64,000 nt of DNA from positions 1 through 64,000 of the forward strand of contig CALQSQ010000017.1 of assembly GCA_943333275.1 (NCBI GenBank). The letters run 5' to 3'. A program made the translations under genes and the position numbers. Numbering within the stretch: position 1 is the first letter of the stretch; each line of letters begins with the position of its first letter. Positions 7,717-19,300 of the stretch are shown piece after piece. A model generated the notes under the pieces. It was given only the letters and a program-made list of their open reading frames with translations, made no database searches and was not told the DNA's origin. The DNA comes from Akkermansia muciniphila (GTDB taxonomy: Bacteria; Verrucomicrobiota; Verrucomicrobiia; Verrucomicrobiales; V1-33).

Positions 7717-9783
7717 TTATTTTAATTCAACTGCGAGCCGGAAAAACGCCCTTTGGAAAGACCCCATTGGCAAGGAGGCGCGGCGTGTTTGCACCGTTCC
7801 GTTGGACGCAACGAGGGTGTCAGTGAATCCCGCAAGGTCGCCGGGAGCCACCCAATTGGAACTGTTACCGGCCTTTGTCTCCGGCCGGAAATTCAAATCG
7901 GATTTGGACGTATCAGCCTTGTATTCGAGAATGAAATTCAACCCGTCGCTCAAAATTTTGGGCAAAACCAGGGAACCATCCAACGCACTCGAAGGATTAA
8001 GACCATAGGCATACTCCAGAAGGTTCGAGGCCCCGTCACTGTCATAGTCAAGTGATGGCTGGGCTGCAATGCTTCCAACAGGCAATCCCGAGGAGTTTTC
8101 ACGAGCCAACGCCCAGGCGGTGAAGCCGGTGGCAGCGGCGACTGTGATCATCTTTGTGGGACCCGGCAGGAAATGCGCTCCGACAAAAGGACTGAGCTTC
8201 ACCACAAAGGAAGGGTAACTGTTGGCGGGAATGGTGACGCTGGTGGTGTCCGTGGAGATCGTTTGATAGTTATCAATGGCAAAAACATTTGGCAATGTGA
8301 TGGCATCTACGAACCACCCGTTGGAATCACTGGTGTTGGGGTAGTAGGTGCCCGAGGCAATGGCGTAGCGGAATCTGATGCGGAAAATTTTCCCATCGAG
8401 GAATGCGAGATTTACCGAACGGGCGTTAAAGGCGGTCTCGCCTGTTCCATTAGTGCCGCCCTGCGACCAGAGCGTCTGCCAGATTTCCCCTCCGTGGAGG
8501 AGAATCTCCACACGGGCACTTTGATCCGAGGTGGCCTGCCGCAGACGGCTTTGAAAATTCAACATCGAGCTGGCCGTGCCGAAATAATTCTGATTGAGCT
8601 CGACAATCTGATCCTCCGGAATCGGGTGTGCCATATGGAACGAGTATGCCCCCTGTTTCTTCACTGTCGAGCTCAGCAGGTTATAACCCGGTGAAATGGC
8701 GGCCACGATGCGGTTGGTGTTTTCCGCGTTTTCCGCTGCCGCCGCTGCCGCCGACCACCACTCGGTCAAATATGAGGTCACGGCCGGCACGCCGGTGAAG
8801 GGCATTTGAAATGGCACGCCGGCGGTGGCCTTGCTGCCTCCGGTGAACTGGGGTGCGGCGTAAGCCAGTTTCAAATCCACTTTCACATTGGCCAGCGAAG
8901 CGGCGACTGTGAAGTTCGAAGTCACATTCAGATCGGCGCATTGCCAGTTGACAGTCTGCGAACCTGCGGGCCGGGACAACGGCAACACCCATCCTCCACC
9001 TTCAGCCGTAAAACAATGATAAGTGGAATGGCTCCCTGTTACGGTCAGGCCGGGCAATCCCTCACCCTCATCGTAAAAATTATTCCCGTTGATGTCGTAA
9101 TAAGCCACCCCTGTCACAAAGACCGGCGATTCCGCACGCAATCCCAATTCCTGGGTTACCAATCGCGGTCCCACATCGCCATTCGTTCCATGCAAAAATC
9201 CGGCGCCGATTTCCCGGTAGTTTGGATTATGCAAATTGACCCGGTGGCCACGGCCATCTTGCATGCCGCCGGCATCCCACCCCCAATCCACTTCAAACGA
9301 GGCATGCGCATGCGGCACACTCTCGACATAGGAAAAAATGTTTTCCGCCACCTGCGTATAATTAAAACCGGCGGCCTGAATCCGCTCAAAAAAGTCCCCG
9401 CCCGCAACCCCGGGATTTTCATCATGCTGCTGCACGGCATTGGTCAGCATCCACTGGCTGTGATTTCTGGCCGACTGGGTGAGCAGCTGATTGGGGGCCA
9501 GGGGGGCACTCGCTGCAATCGCATTGAGTTCCGATTTCATCAGGTTCAGATCCGTTCCGAAATAACCGTAGGAATCCACCGTCGCGACGTCCGTTTCATT
9601 GGCCAGGCGCACGCCTTCGGCTGGAGGATTCGCCCGGGCCCGGTTGATCATTTCGATGTTGGCCTGTTCCTCGCCGGAGGGATCTCCAAAATCATAAAGG
9701 GTGGTGGCCGAACTCTGGCTGGAAAGCACCCAGGAAACGAAGATAGAAAAGACGGTTGGGGAAAAAGCTGGAATACTATCCAT
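7717..9783 (-). CDS. Secreted CAP-domain protein with jelly-roll-like and TSP3-like tail, 688 aa
   Basis: Start taken at MDSIPAFSPTVFSIFV, which makes a signal peptide. The CAP (SCP/PR-1) domain is near the N-terminus: MINRARANPPAEG, ARNHSQWMLTN, VAENIF and GHRVNLHNPNYREIGAGF carry the usual helices and the conserved H/E cleft residues. A short SdrD/CNA-B-like piece follows (YYDINGNNFYDEGEGLPG), then a large beta-rich part. The C-terminus has SLDYDSDGASNLLEYAYGLNP and ends RAFFRLAVELK, the shared tail. Bacterial CAP proteins are secreted, with mostly unknown activity. The next gene upstream encodes a second CAP protein. Confidence 0.8.
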   Translation of the reverse strand: MDSIPAFSPTVFSIFVSWVLSSQSSATTLYDFGDPSGEEQANIEMINRARANPPAEGVRLANETDVATVDSYGYFGTDLNLMKSELNAIAASAPLAPNQLLTQSARNHSQWMLTNAVQQHDENPGVAGGDFFERIQAAGFNYTQVAENIFSYVESVPHAHASFEVDWGWDAGGMQDGRGHRVNLHNPNYREIGAGFLHGTNGDVGPRLVTQELGLRAESPVFVTGVAYYDINGNNFYDEGEGLPGLTVTGSHSTYHCFTAEGGGWVLPLSRPAGSQTVNWQCADLNVTSNFTVAASLANVKVDLKLAYAAPQFTGGSKATAGVPFQMPFTGVPAVTSYLTEWWSAAAAAAENAENTNRIVAAISPGYNLLSSTVKKQGAYSFHMAHPIPEDQIVELNQNYFGTASSMLNFQSRLRQATSDQSARVEILLHGGEIWQTLWSQGGTNGTGETAFNARSVNLAFLDGKIFRIRFRYAIASGTYYPNTSDSNGWFVDAITLPNVFAIDNYQTISTDTTSVTIPANSYPSFVVKLSPFVGAHFLPGPTKMITVAAATGFTAWALARENSSGLPVGSIAAQPSLDYDSDGASNLLEYAYGLNPSSALDGSLVLPKILSDGLNFILEYKADTSKSDLNFRPETKAGNSSNWVAPGDLAGFTDTLVASNGTVQTRRASLPMGSFQRAFFRLAVELK

Positions 9784-9898
9784 ATTAAAAATCCGCAGAC
9801 GATCACGGGTCGCACAGTATCCTATAATTTTAATAATTTCAAATAGATAAATACCGTTCATTTACCAATAATCAGAATCAAATCCGCGATTCGCATCA

Positions 9899-12169
9899 CT
9901 ATAGACCGGTCGGATTCGAGACCTGCAGCCGCAGCATCAGCCTGGGTCCGCTGATGGGGACTGAGGCCGAGTACACTCCTGTTCCGGGCGCAATGGAATG
10001 GGGCACCGGTGTCCAGGATCCGGCCTGCATCGTTGGGGACATCTGCACGGTGTAAGTCAGGCCGGTGGCGGAGGCATCCGGTTTGAAGGAGAAGATCAGA
10101 TTGCTGCCGGACCGTGTGACGGTAGGAAGATTTGCTGAGGTCGCCTGCGCGGAGGCCGGATTGAGCCCGAAGGCGAATTCGACAAGGTTTGGCAGACCGT
10201 CAAGATCTGCATCCACGGTGTCCGAAGATATTCCGCTGTTGAGAGCCGAGCCAAAATGAGCATTGCGCCAGGTTTGGATCGCTGCCGGGGCCACCGCAGT
10301 CACAGTCGTCAAAGGACCGTAAGCAAACCACTGGGTGTCACCAAGTTCCATTTGTGAGACAAGCGAGTAAGTCCCCGCAACCGGGGGCGTGAATTGATAG
10401 GTGGTGGCGGAGGGGGCCAGTTCCGTGGTGCTGATGGTGTTGAAATCCTGGGCGTTGGTGACAGTAATGGCATCGATGTAGGCTCCGCTATTGGTGGAAA
10501 CGTCCTCGAAAGCAGGCCCGGTGGAGGGAACACTCAGGGTGAATCGCAATCGGACAATTTTCCCAGCATAGGCATCGAGGGCAGTGGCGCTGTCCACCGT
10601 TTGAAAGCTGGTTTCCCAGGAGGAGGAACTTCCACTGTCCGTGAAACCATTCCGACTCCAGATCCTCTTCCACTGGGTTCCGCCATTGGTGCTGGCTTCG
10701 ACGTTCAGGGATGTCGCGGTGGTAAGAAACCGGAAGCGATTCTTAAACTGCAGACGCGAGGATGCGGAGGGAATGAAGTCGCGGGCAATGGTGAAGGATT
10801 GCAAGGGGGCATCCAGCGATGGGATGGCCAGATGAAATGCCTTGGAACCGGCAGCCACCGGGCCTGGCGATCCCTGACGTAACGTGTAAGCCGTGGGTCC
10901 GTCAATGATGGTGCTGGGCGCGGGATCCTCCGCTCCCTCCGTCCAGGAAGAGGAACTCAACGAACCTACACGCACGCGCACTCCGCTGGACTCCGGCAGT
11001 TGATTCAGGACGTAGGCACTCGTTATTCCCACCAGGGGATTGGCTGGACCCGTCACCGTCATGGGGGTCGTCAGCGAACTTTCGTCAAACGTGGTGACGG
11101 TGTAAGTATACTGATAGGTGCTCCCGCTGGCCACGAAACCGATCGGTGGTGATCCGCTAGTCAGCGAGATTCCAGCGACGACAATGTTGTAGGAAATATC
11201 CTGCGTTGGCGTGGGAACCACCAGGGAACCTCCGTTGTTGATCTTCCAGACTATGGAATTGTCGCCCACCCCGGAACTGTAAGGCTCCTTGGTCACAGCC
11301 ACTGCAGCGGGTGCCCCGGCACCCGTGGTGCGGGTCATGGCGACGGTCGCGGCGGAGAAGTTTCCCTTCGTGTAGGCACAGGACCAGCGCATCAACCCGT
11401 CTTCATTCACAGTGTTCACCGGATTGGGAACCTGGGAATAGGGGATATAGCCAGCGTTGGGCCAGGGCACTATTTTGGTGGTGGCTGCAGATGGCGGCTT
11501 GAAATCGCCGATGACCCAGATGCTCGAACTTTCCCAATAACTGCCTTGAGAGGGAATACTCCCCATCCCCATCTCGCTGGCCGCCGGATTCAACAGCCAC
11601 CGCCGATGCCCCGCCGCCTCATTTCCAAATCCACCATCAACCATGAAGGAACTGACAGCGCCGGGACCGTACGTGCCAATGGAAAGATTGCCCACGCCCG
11701 CGGCTTGGTTTCCCCAGCCATTTCCGCCATGGGCCGCCTTGTCCGCCATCACGCTGGCATTACCGGGAAAATCGATGGCCGGTTGGTGGGAAAGATTCCC
11801 CTCATTCGACATGATCAATGCCGACCATTGCGACTTGGCATTCTTCGTCGCGGTGAAGATGATGTCCCCAGGCAGGCCGGCTTGCACCCGGTAATAGTTG
11901 ATGCGCCTCTGGCAGTCATTGAGATGGGTGACGGAGACCGTTCCGGGATTGGAGGCGTCGACGTCTCCGGTGAATGCAATGTTGGCCGCATAATTTTCCG
12001 AAGGAACGTAGTGTCGAAAATACCCGGCCTGAGCCCCGATTCTTGTATCGGTGGAAAAGACAAAGCCCACCGCCTCCGGATTGGCAGAAATCAGACTGAG
12101 GAAGGTGGCGTTGGTCAGGCAGCCGAGGAAAATTGCATAGCCAAAGCGCGTGGGGGAAGGCGGCTTCAT
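9899..12169 (-). CDS. Second secreted CAP-like protein with shared tail, 756 aa
   Basis: Signal peptide from MKPPSPTRFGYAIFL. A divergent CAP-like domain follows: LNDCQRRINYYRVQAGLPG, NAKSQWSALIMSNEGNLSH and GNEAAGHRRWLLNPAASEMGMG. The last echoes the GHR...MG signature of CAP folds. Middle region is beta-rich with a segment very similar to the neighbouring CAP protein (KIVRLRFTLSV... AYIDAITVTN). C-terminus has VDADLDGLPNLVEFAFGLNP and ends RLMLRLQVSNPTGL. Probably duplicated from, or co-evolved with, the 7717-9783 gene. No enzymatic function can be assigned. Confidence 0.75.
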   Translation of the reverse strand: MKPPSPTRFGYAIFLGCLTNATFLSLISANPEAVGFVFSTDTRIGAQAGYFRHYVPSENYAANIAFTGDVDASNPGTVSVTHLNDCQRRINYYRVQAGLPGDIIFTATKNAKSQWSALIMSNEGNLSHQPAIDFPGNASVMADKAAHGGNGWGNQAAGVGNLSIGTYGPGAVSSFMVDGGFGNEAAGHRRWLLNPAASEMGMGSIPSQGSYWESSSIWVIGDFKPPSAATTKIVPWPNAGYIPYSQVPNPVNTVNEDGLMRWSCAYTKGNFSAATVAMTRTTGAGAPAAVAVTKEPYSSGVGDNSIVWKINNGGSLVVPTPTQDISYNIVVAGISLTSGSPPIGFVASGSTYQYTYTVTTFDESSLTTPMTVTGPANPLVGITSAYVLNQLPESSGVRVRVGSLSSSSWTEGAEDPAPSTIIDGPTAYTLRQGSPGPVAAGSKAFHLAIPSLDAPLQSFTIARDFIPSASSRLQFKNRFRFLTTATSLNVEASTNGGTQWKRIWSRNGFTDSGSSSSWETSFQTVDSATALDAYAGKIVRLRFTLSVPSTGPAFEDVSTNSGAYIDAITVTNAQDFNTISTTELAPSATTYQFTPPVAGTYSLVSQMELGDTQWFAYGPLTTVTAVAPAAIQTWRNAHFGSALNSGISSDTVDADLDGLPNLVEFAFGLNPASAQATSANLPTVTRSGSNLIFSFKPDASATGLTYTVQMSPTMQAGSWTPVPHSIAPGTGVYSASVPISGPRLMLRLQVSNPTGL

Positions 12170-12239
12170 TATAATTTCCATAACATGAAATCACCCTGAT
12201 GGCAACCCAAATAAACGGACCCTGGAACGAAGCAAGGCC

Positions 12240-13304
12240 CTAGGATCTCCTGAGTTTGGTGCTCATCCACCATCCCCCGCCCGTCAACAATGCGAGCCCT
12301 GCCAGGACCACTCCAACCATGAAGCGCTGGCTGCGGCCCATGGAACTCCCCACCGCTTCGACTGGAAGGCTGTGGGCAAAAACGGATTTTATAAAGGCGG
12401 CGTGAGGAGCAATCCGGGTGGCGCCGGCCCACATGGGTGCCGGCTTGTCCGCCAGCACCTCCACGGGTCTCAGCGATTGTCCCAGGGAGCCTTTCCATAA
12501 GTTTCTGCCATCATGAATGGCGGCCCAGAAGGGGTCGCTGTTTTCGGTGAGACCATATTGGACCTCTGACCCATCCACTGAAGGATCGACATTGAAATGA
12601 ATGCCCGCAAGTCGCCAGTAACCCTGATCATCCTTGAGAAATAAACCACCTCCGCAGTCCCCCACCGCAAGCGTTCCTTCGAGATCATTACCCTCGTTGT
12701 CCCAGGTCCAAACCAGCAGACCTCCACGTCTTTCACCGGCATCGAAAACATGAGAAATTACATTTTTCCCCCAACTCAGCCGCCCATCAGAATCTCCCCA
12801 AAGCCAGCCTGGACTGGGCTTTGCCCCCAGTTGCACTGGCGCCCCCCGCGCACAGCCGCGACCAATTAGCAACGCGTCCCGCTCGGCCTCACTACCGCAG
12901 GAATCATCCCAAAATTCCACCCAGTCGGGAAAGCTTCCATCGATGCGATAAAGTAGCAAGTCGGAGTTCGGCACTGTCTTGACCTCAGTGGTGCGATAGG
13001 CCCTTCCTCCCCAGTCAAAAAATCCCCCAACCCGACCGCCCATTTGCGCCGATGTGATGAACCAATCCCTCGCCGCGATCACGCCCGTGGCACCCTGCCA
13101 GGCTCCATGCAGATCCCAGCACCGCTTCATTTCCGCATCCGCAGGTGGCTCCAACTGACGCCCAGGATCACGGAAAATGATGATGGCTCTGGAGCTTGTG
13201 ATCAACATCAACAGTCCCATCAGACAGGATGCCAGAGCAGCCTTGCAACTTCCCTTTCTCAGAGCAGGACGGCAGCCAATGATTCTGGAGGGCGCAATCA
13301 TCAT
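12240..13304 (-). CDS. Degenerate trypsin-fold (S1) protein with C-terminal membrane anchor, 354 aa
   Basis: Signal peptide (basic start, then ASCLMGLLMLITSSRA). Trypsin-like landmarks are present but altered. The usual T-A-A-H motif reads TSAQMGG (His to Gln, residue 87), NSDLLLYRI keeps the Asp (115), and the G-D-S-G-G motif reads VGDCGGG (Ser to Cys, residue 217). I checked both changes in the DNA (CAA and TGC). With the His lost, ordinary serine-protease catalysis is unlikely. A C-terminal hydrophobic helix with basic end (GVVLAGLALL... TKLRRS) suggests a membrane anchor. Its start lies 6 bp after the PKS/NRPS stop, so it is probably the last gene of that operon, perhaps a binding, chaperone or self-protection protein. 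Confidence 0.75.
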   Translation of the reverse strand: MMIAPSRIIGCRPALRKGSCKAALASCLMGLLMLITSSRAIIIFRDPGRQLEPPADAEMKRCWDLHGAWQGATGVIAARDWFITSAQMGGRVGGFFDWGGRAYRTTEVKTVPNSDLLLYRIDGSFPDWVEFWDDSCGSEAERDALLIGRGCARGAPVQLGAKPSPGWLWGDSDGRLSWGKNVISHVFDAGERRGGLLVWTWDNEGNDLEGTLAVGDCGGGLFLKDDQGYWRLAGIHFNVDPSVDGSEVQYGLTENSDPFWAAIHDGRNLWKGSLGQSLRPVEVLADKPAPMWAGATRIAPHAAFIKSVFAHSLPVEAVGSSMGRSQRFMVGVVLAGLALLTGGGWWMSTKLRRS

Positions 13305-13310
13305 GGGGCC

Positions 13311-16300
13311 TCAACCCTTGGGAACCGTGGATTTTGCAGCAATCTCGTCCAGCCGATTTCGCAAATGATCCGCCATGATTGTGACATTCGGTTCGTCAAA
13401 AATTTCCAAGTGATTTCCCGGAACACGCTCGATCACGAGTTTATCCACCAGTGAAGTCCAGCCGTAGTCCTCACTGAGGGCGAACTTATCGCTCACCTCC
13501 TCACTGCGCAGCAGCACCAAAGTGGTGCGGAGAGGCTTGGCCTGGTAATTTTCGAGCGATGCGAGATTGCACTCGCGGATCTGCACATAGCGCAGGCGTT
13601 CGTCCTCCGCCTTGACCCCCTGCTTCATCAGCCGCCGCGCCGAGGCGATCTCATTCTCCGTGCGCAGACGTTGCAGGAGTCCGGAACTGAACCGGCCGCC
13701 AAGTTGCAATAATTTACCCGCCACATTGTCGGACTGACTGTTTTTCCAGCTGACCGCGATGCGTTCGCCCAGTGAGTATTCGCGAGCTGGCACATTCGGA
13801 TTTTCCGTGTCAAAAAGTACCACCATGGAGACCTCCTCCCCCGCCGCCAGCAATTGCTGCGCCATCTCGTAGGCCACGAGCCCCCCATAACTGTATCCCC
13901 CCAGCACGTAGGGCCCGCGCCGCTGGGCCGCGCGCACCAGAGCCAGATATTCCGAAGCCACATGCGCGATCGGCCGTATCTCGATGGGGATGGTCTCATC
14001 CACCAGGGCGGGTGATTCCAGTGTGAAGAACGGGCGTTCCCTTCCCAGTCCCGGCAGAAGTCCTTTGTAAAACAACGCACCGCCATCGCCTCCGTGAACG
14101 CCGAAGAATGGCACTTCGGTTCCTCCCTCCTGTATGCACGTCAGGGGCGATCCCTTCCCCCGGGCTCCATTGACACTCGTTTCGATATGCACCGCCAGCC
14201 GCGCCAGGGTCGGGGATTGGAACAGGGTTCCCAGCGGCAGGGAGACTCTGAACTCCTCACGAATGCGCATGAACAACCGCAGGCCATGCAGCGACGTCCC
14301 TCCGATTTCGAAAAAATTATCCTCCGCCCCGACCCGCGGCAGTCGCAAAATTTCCTGCCATATCAACGCGAGCCTTTCCTCAACGTGGTTGCGAGGAGCC
14401 ACGTACGGCGTCTCGCGCAAAGCCGCCTGCTCGCGCTCCGGTTCAGGCAGGGCCCGGCGGTCCAGTTTGCCATTCGGCGTGAGCGGGAGTTCCTCCAGGA
14501 AGACAATGCTGGCGGGAATCATGTAATCAGGCAGTTTGTGTCTGAGGAAATTTCGCAAACTATCAACCGTCGGCCGCTCCAATCCACACACCACATATCC
14601 CACGAGATATTTCTCTCCCTCGGCATCCTCGCGGGCCATGACCGCCGCCTGCCGCACGTCCGGATGAGCATTCAGAACCGATTCAATTTCCCCCAGCTCG
14701 ATACGAAATCCCCGCACCTTCACCTGGGCATCCAGTCTGCCCAGATATTCGAGATCGCGCCCCGGAAGGATCCTCGCCATGTCGCCTGTGCGATACAAAC
14801 GGGCCCCCGGGCGGCCGGAGAGTGTGTCGACCACGAATCTTTCCGCGGTGAGTTCCGGGCGGTTAAAATACCCACGCGCCAATCCCGCGCCTCCGACATA
14901 CATCTCACCAACCACTCCCATGGGCACGGGCTCGCGATGTTCATCAAGCACATAAATCTGCAAATCAGGAATGGGCACGCCAATCACACTGCCACCGCGA
15001 ACATCATTACGGCCGAGGGCGCGGTAAGTGACATGCACCGTTGTCTCCGTGATTCCAAACATGTTGACCAACTGGGGCGAATCATCCCCATGGTTTGCAA
15101 ACCAGGGTTGGAGCGAGGGCATTTCCAAAGTCTCACCGCCAAAGATGACATAGCGCAAGGCCAGCGCGGGTTTATCCCCGGGCAGATCCTCCACCGCCAT
15201 CAATTGCCGGAAGGCACTGGGCGTCTGATTCAGCACGGTCACCCCCTCCGCGGATAGAAACCGGTAAAACTCGTCCGGCGAACGGCTGAGCACATAGGGC
15301 ACCACCACCAGCCTCCCTCCATACAACAGGGCACCCCACATTTCCCAGACACTGAAATCAAACGCCGCCGAATGGAACAGCGTCCAGACATCCTTGCTGC
15401 TGAATTGGAACCACTCCTCCGTTCCCTGCATCAATCGCGCCACATTGCGATGCGTCACGATGCAACCCTTGGGATTTCCTGTCGATCCACTGGTGTAGAT
15501 GACATACGCCGTATCATCCGGATTGACGAGCGTTTGGGGGTCGTTTTGCGAAAGATTGATAAACTCCGCAGCATCATCGAGGAAGAGTTTCTTGCAGCCC
15601 GGCTGCGGCAGGCGCTCCGACAGGCCCTGCTGGGTCAGGAGCACCCGCACCCCGGCATCCTGCAGCATGAAAGTGAGGCGCTCATCAGGGTAACTTGGAT
15701 CCATCGGCAGGTAACCCGCCCCCGCCTTAAGAATGCCAATGAGGGCCGGCACCAGGGTCAGGTCCCGGTCCGTCAGCACCGCCACCAGCATCCCCGGACG
15801 CACGCCGTCCCGCAAGAGGGCATGGGCCACTTGATTGGCGCGCTTGTTCAACTCTTCATAGGTCAGCGTGATCCCATTGCAGGTAAGGGCCGGGGCCTGT
15901 GGTTGCTTCTGCACCATCTGTTCAAACCATGCGTGCAGGCATACATCACCCCCAAAGTTCCGCCCCGGGCTGTTAAAGCCATGCAGGATTTCATGGCGTT
16001 GCGAGGAGGTGAGGATCGGCAGCCTGGCAAGTTGCACACCGGGCATGCGAATAACCGACTCCAGCAACTCACGATAATGATCCAGCCACCGCTGGATGGT
16101 CTCCTCCCTGAAGAGACTTTTCCTTCCCACACAAAACAACTGCAACTCATCGTCGCCATGATAGGCATAGAGCGAGAGTTGGAAATTCGACCGAAGCTTG
16201 TTATTGGGCACAGGGTGAAAACTGACCCCACTGGCAGTTCCCCGTGAAGCCATCCCCTCGAGACTAAACACAGCAGGCACGAACCCCTGCCTCACTCCGG

Positions 16301-19300
16301 CGGTCATGCCGCTGAACTCATCGAGGATTTCGCCCAGCGTGAAATTCTGATGATCCAGCGCCTCCATCATCTGATCGCGCAGCATCGCCAGGAAATATTT
16401 GACCGTCATCGTTGGCTCCAACTGCGAACGCAGGGGCAGAAACTGTACGCAATGTCCCACCAACCCGGGTTGCCCTGCGGCAGACTGGCCTGCAAATGGA
16501 ACGCCCACCAGAAAATCCGACTGCCCGCTCAGCCGGTGCAAGAGAATCTGCCAGGTTCCCAGCAGCAGATTGAAAAGTGTCAGTTTTTTATCGCGGCAAA
16601 ACTGCCCGACTTCCTGCGCCAGTGCGCGCGGCAAATCCAGCCTCCCGGTCAGGGTGTCGTAGCTGATTTCCGCCCTCGGAAAATCAACCGGCAGCAGCAG
16701 CGGGCCCGGTGGATTGGACAATTGATTGAGCCAATAGGATTTGGATTCGGCAAACTCTCCGGCGGCCCGCAGCATGCGTTGTTCGGCGGCATAGGCATCA
16801 AACCGCGGAGCTGGCTCCCCTGGGAATCCTCCGCCACCCTGCGCCGCTGCGTAAGCCAAGGGAAGCTCGGCGCAGAGCACTCCAAACGACCAACCGTCGC
16901 ATGCCAGGTGATGCGCGGTGAGCAGCAGGACATGCTCATTGGCGGACAAAACCACGAGGGCCGCCCGCAGCAGCGGTGGATGGGACAGCGAAAAGGGCGT
17001 GAGAAAATGGGTGCGCTTCATCTCCTCAAGCCGCAGTTGCTGCTCGACGGGAGATACCTCCGCCAAATCCAACAACGGCATGGGCAGGCGCACCTGGGCG
17101 GCAATGGACATCCCCTCCCCGCCTTCCGCAAAACCCGCGCGCAACGCGGTGTGACGCTCCACCAGCAGCCCCAGGGAGGCATGCATGCACTCCACTTGCA
17201 GCGGACCCTGGATTTCGATCGAAATGGATTCGTGGCACGCCGATGACGCCTCTTCACTCATCGATGCCATCAGCAGCAGTTCCTGCTGCGCACCGGTCAG
17301 CGGGGCGAACCCCGGCATCAGAGACGCGACGACCTCCAGCGCTGCCGCAGGCGCGGCGCGGCGCTTTTCCAGATCTTCCTTGACCGGAAGAAATCCTCCG
17401 TCCTGCATGTCCCGAATCGATTCCCTCCATGCATCAAAAATCCCCTCCATGTCCTCGTTCGTATGCTGCGTGCAGAGGAAACTGCTCCGGCCGGCCCACA
17501 CGTGAACGCCGCGCAGCCTCAGGTGCAGGAAAAGCAGTTCGGTATATTTCAACTGCGGAGCGAAATTCACATAAAAGTAACTGCTGAAGTGGGTCAGTCG
17601 AATGGGCACGCCCACCTCATCACAATGCGCATTGAGCATAGCCACAAACTTTGCCGTGCGTGCATTCATCTTTTCCTGCAGGGACGGCCCTTCGGCCTTC
17701 AGATGCAGCAGCACGGCCCTCGCCGCCGCCAGCGCCAGCGGATGCCGGACAAAAGTCCCGGCAAAAAAGGTCACGCCAACTTCGGGCCCTGAATCGTCGC
17801 CATACCGCCAGTTTCCCCCATCCAGCGCATCCATGTATTTGCGCTTTCCAGCCACCACCCCAATGGGCAGTCCACCGCCGATGATTTTCCCATAGGTCGC
17901 AATGTCCGCCTCTATGCCAAACCATCCCGCCGCGCCCCGCGGGTGAATCCGGAATCCATTGACGACTTCATCGAGGATCAGCGCGATCCCGCCCTCCTGC
18001 GTAATTCGCCGCAGATCGTGCAGGAACTGGGCTGGTTGCAACTCCGGACGCCGGCTCTGCACCGTTTCCACCAGCACCCCGGCGATTTCCGATGCATGCG
18101 TTCGGATGATTTCGAGCGACTCCGGATTGTCATAATCCAGCACCAGAATGTTTTCACCCACAGCCTCGGGTATGCCGGGTGCAATCGGAATCGTATGCAG
18201 TTGGTCGCCCTCCAGCATCGGCCGCACCAACACTTCGTCCATGATGCCATGATAAGCCCCCGCAAACATCACCAGCTTGTCCCTTCCGGAGACGGTCCGC
18301 GCCATCCGGATAGCCGCCATGACCGCTTCGCTTCCGGTATCACAAAAACTGACGCGATCCAATCCCGTAAATTCCAGGAACAACTCCGCCACCTCACCAA
18401 CCAGCGGCGACGTGGGTCCGATTTCCATGCCCCGCTCCAACTGCGCCTGCACAGCCTCCACCACAAACGACGGACGATGCCCCAGAAAACCAACGCCGAA
18501 TCCCTGGGTGATATCAATGAACTCATTGCCATCCACATCCCAGATCCGACCACCCTCGGAGCGATCCACGACCAACGGATAAACCGCTTCCTTCCAAAGA
18601 TGATTAAATCCCGCCACCGCCCGCGGATCGGCAAAATGATGACGGTGCCTGGCGGTGAACTCCTTGGACTTCCGGGTTTTTTTCACGTACGCCGCGACGA
18701 GATTCTCCAAGTGCGCGCGCTGGACGCTGGTGAGGGTGCCATCCTTCGCTGTTTGCAACGGACGGAAGGGACCGAACGGAATCTTTCGATCCGCATTCAC
18801 CTTCTGCGACACCGCTTTCACACGATACCGCCGCTGGGTTTCCACCACCCCGGATCTGAGTTCGGCAATCGTTCGTTCAATCAAAGCCAGCCGTTCCGCC
18901 ACCGAACCCGGCACCGCAGCCGGCGCCAGCCCCGTCGGCACGCCGGTAGGCTTGGGCCCAAAGGTCCCCGCCGGCAATTTCGCATCCAAATACGCCGCCA
19001 GAGCGTCCAGGCTATTCAGTTCCTCGGCCAACTGGCGGAAAGTGATCTTCAGGCTGAAATGCTTTTTTAAGAACAAGCTGGCCTGCGTCAGAAAAAGCGA
19101 ATCGAAACCAAGATCAAAAAAGGAAGCGGCGGCGGGAGCCGAACTGATGTCAATGCCACTGGCCTTGTGCAACTGGCCCCGCAGCACCTCAAGTAGATGC
19201 TCACGCCTTGAAATCTCAGTGCCGCCCGTTGCCTCAGGCACCAGCTCTGCTTCACCATGCCCGGCAGCAGCGATCCTCACCGGCCCGGGCGCGAGCATGA

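Noticed and set aside
7717-9861. Longer N-terminus for the first large CAP protein (start 9861)
   Set aside because: The signal peptide begins at the internal Met at 9783; the extra 26 residues look non-coding.
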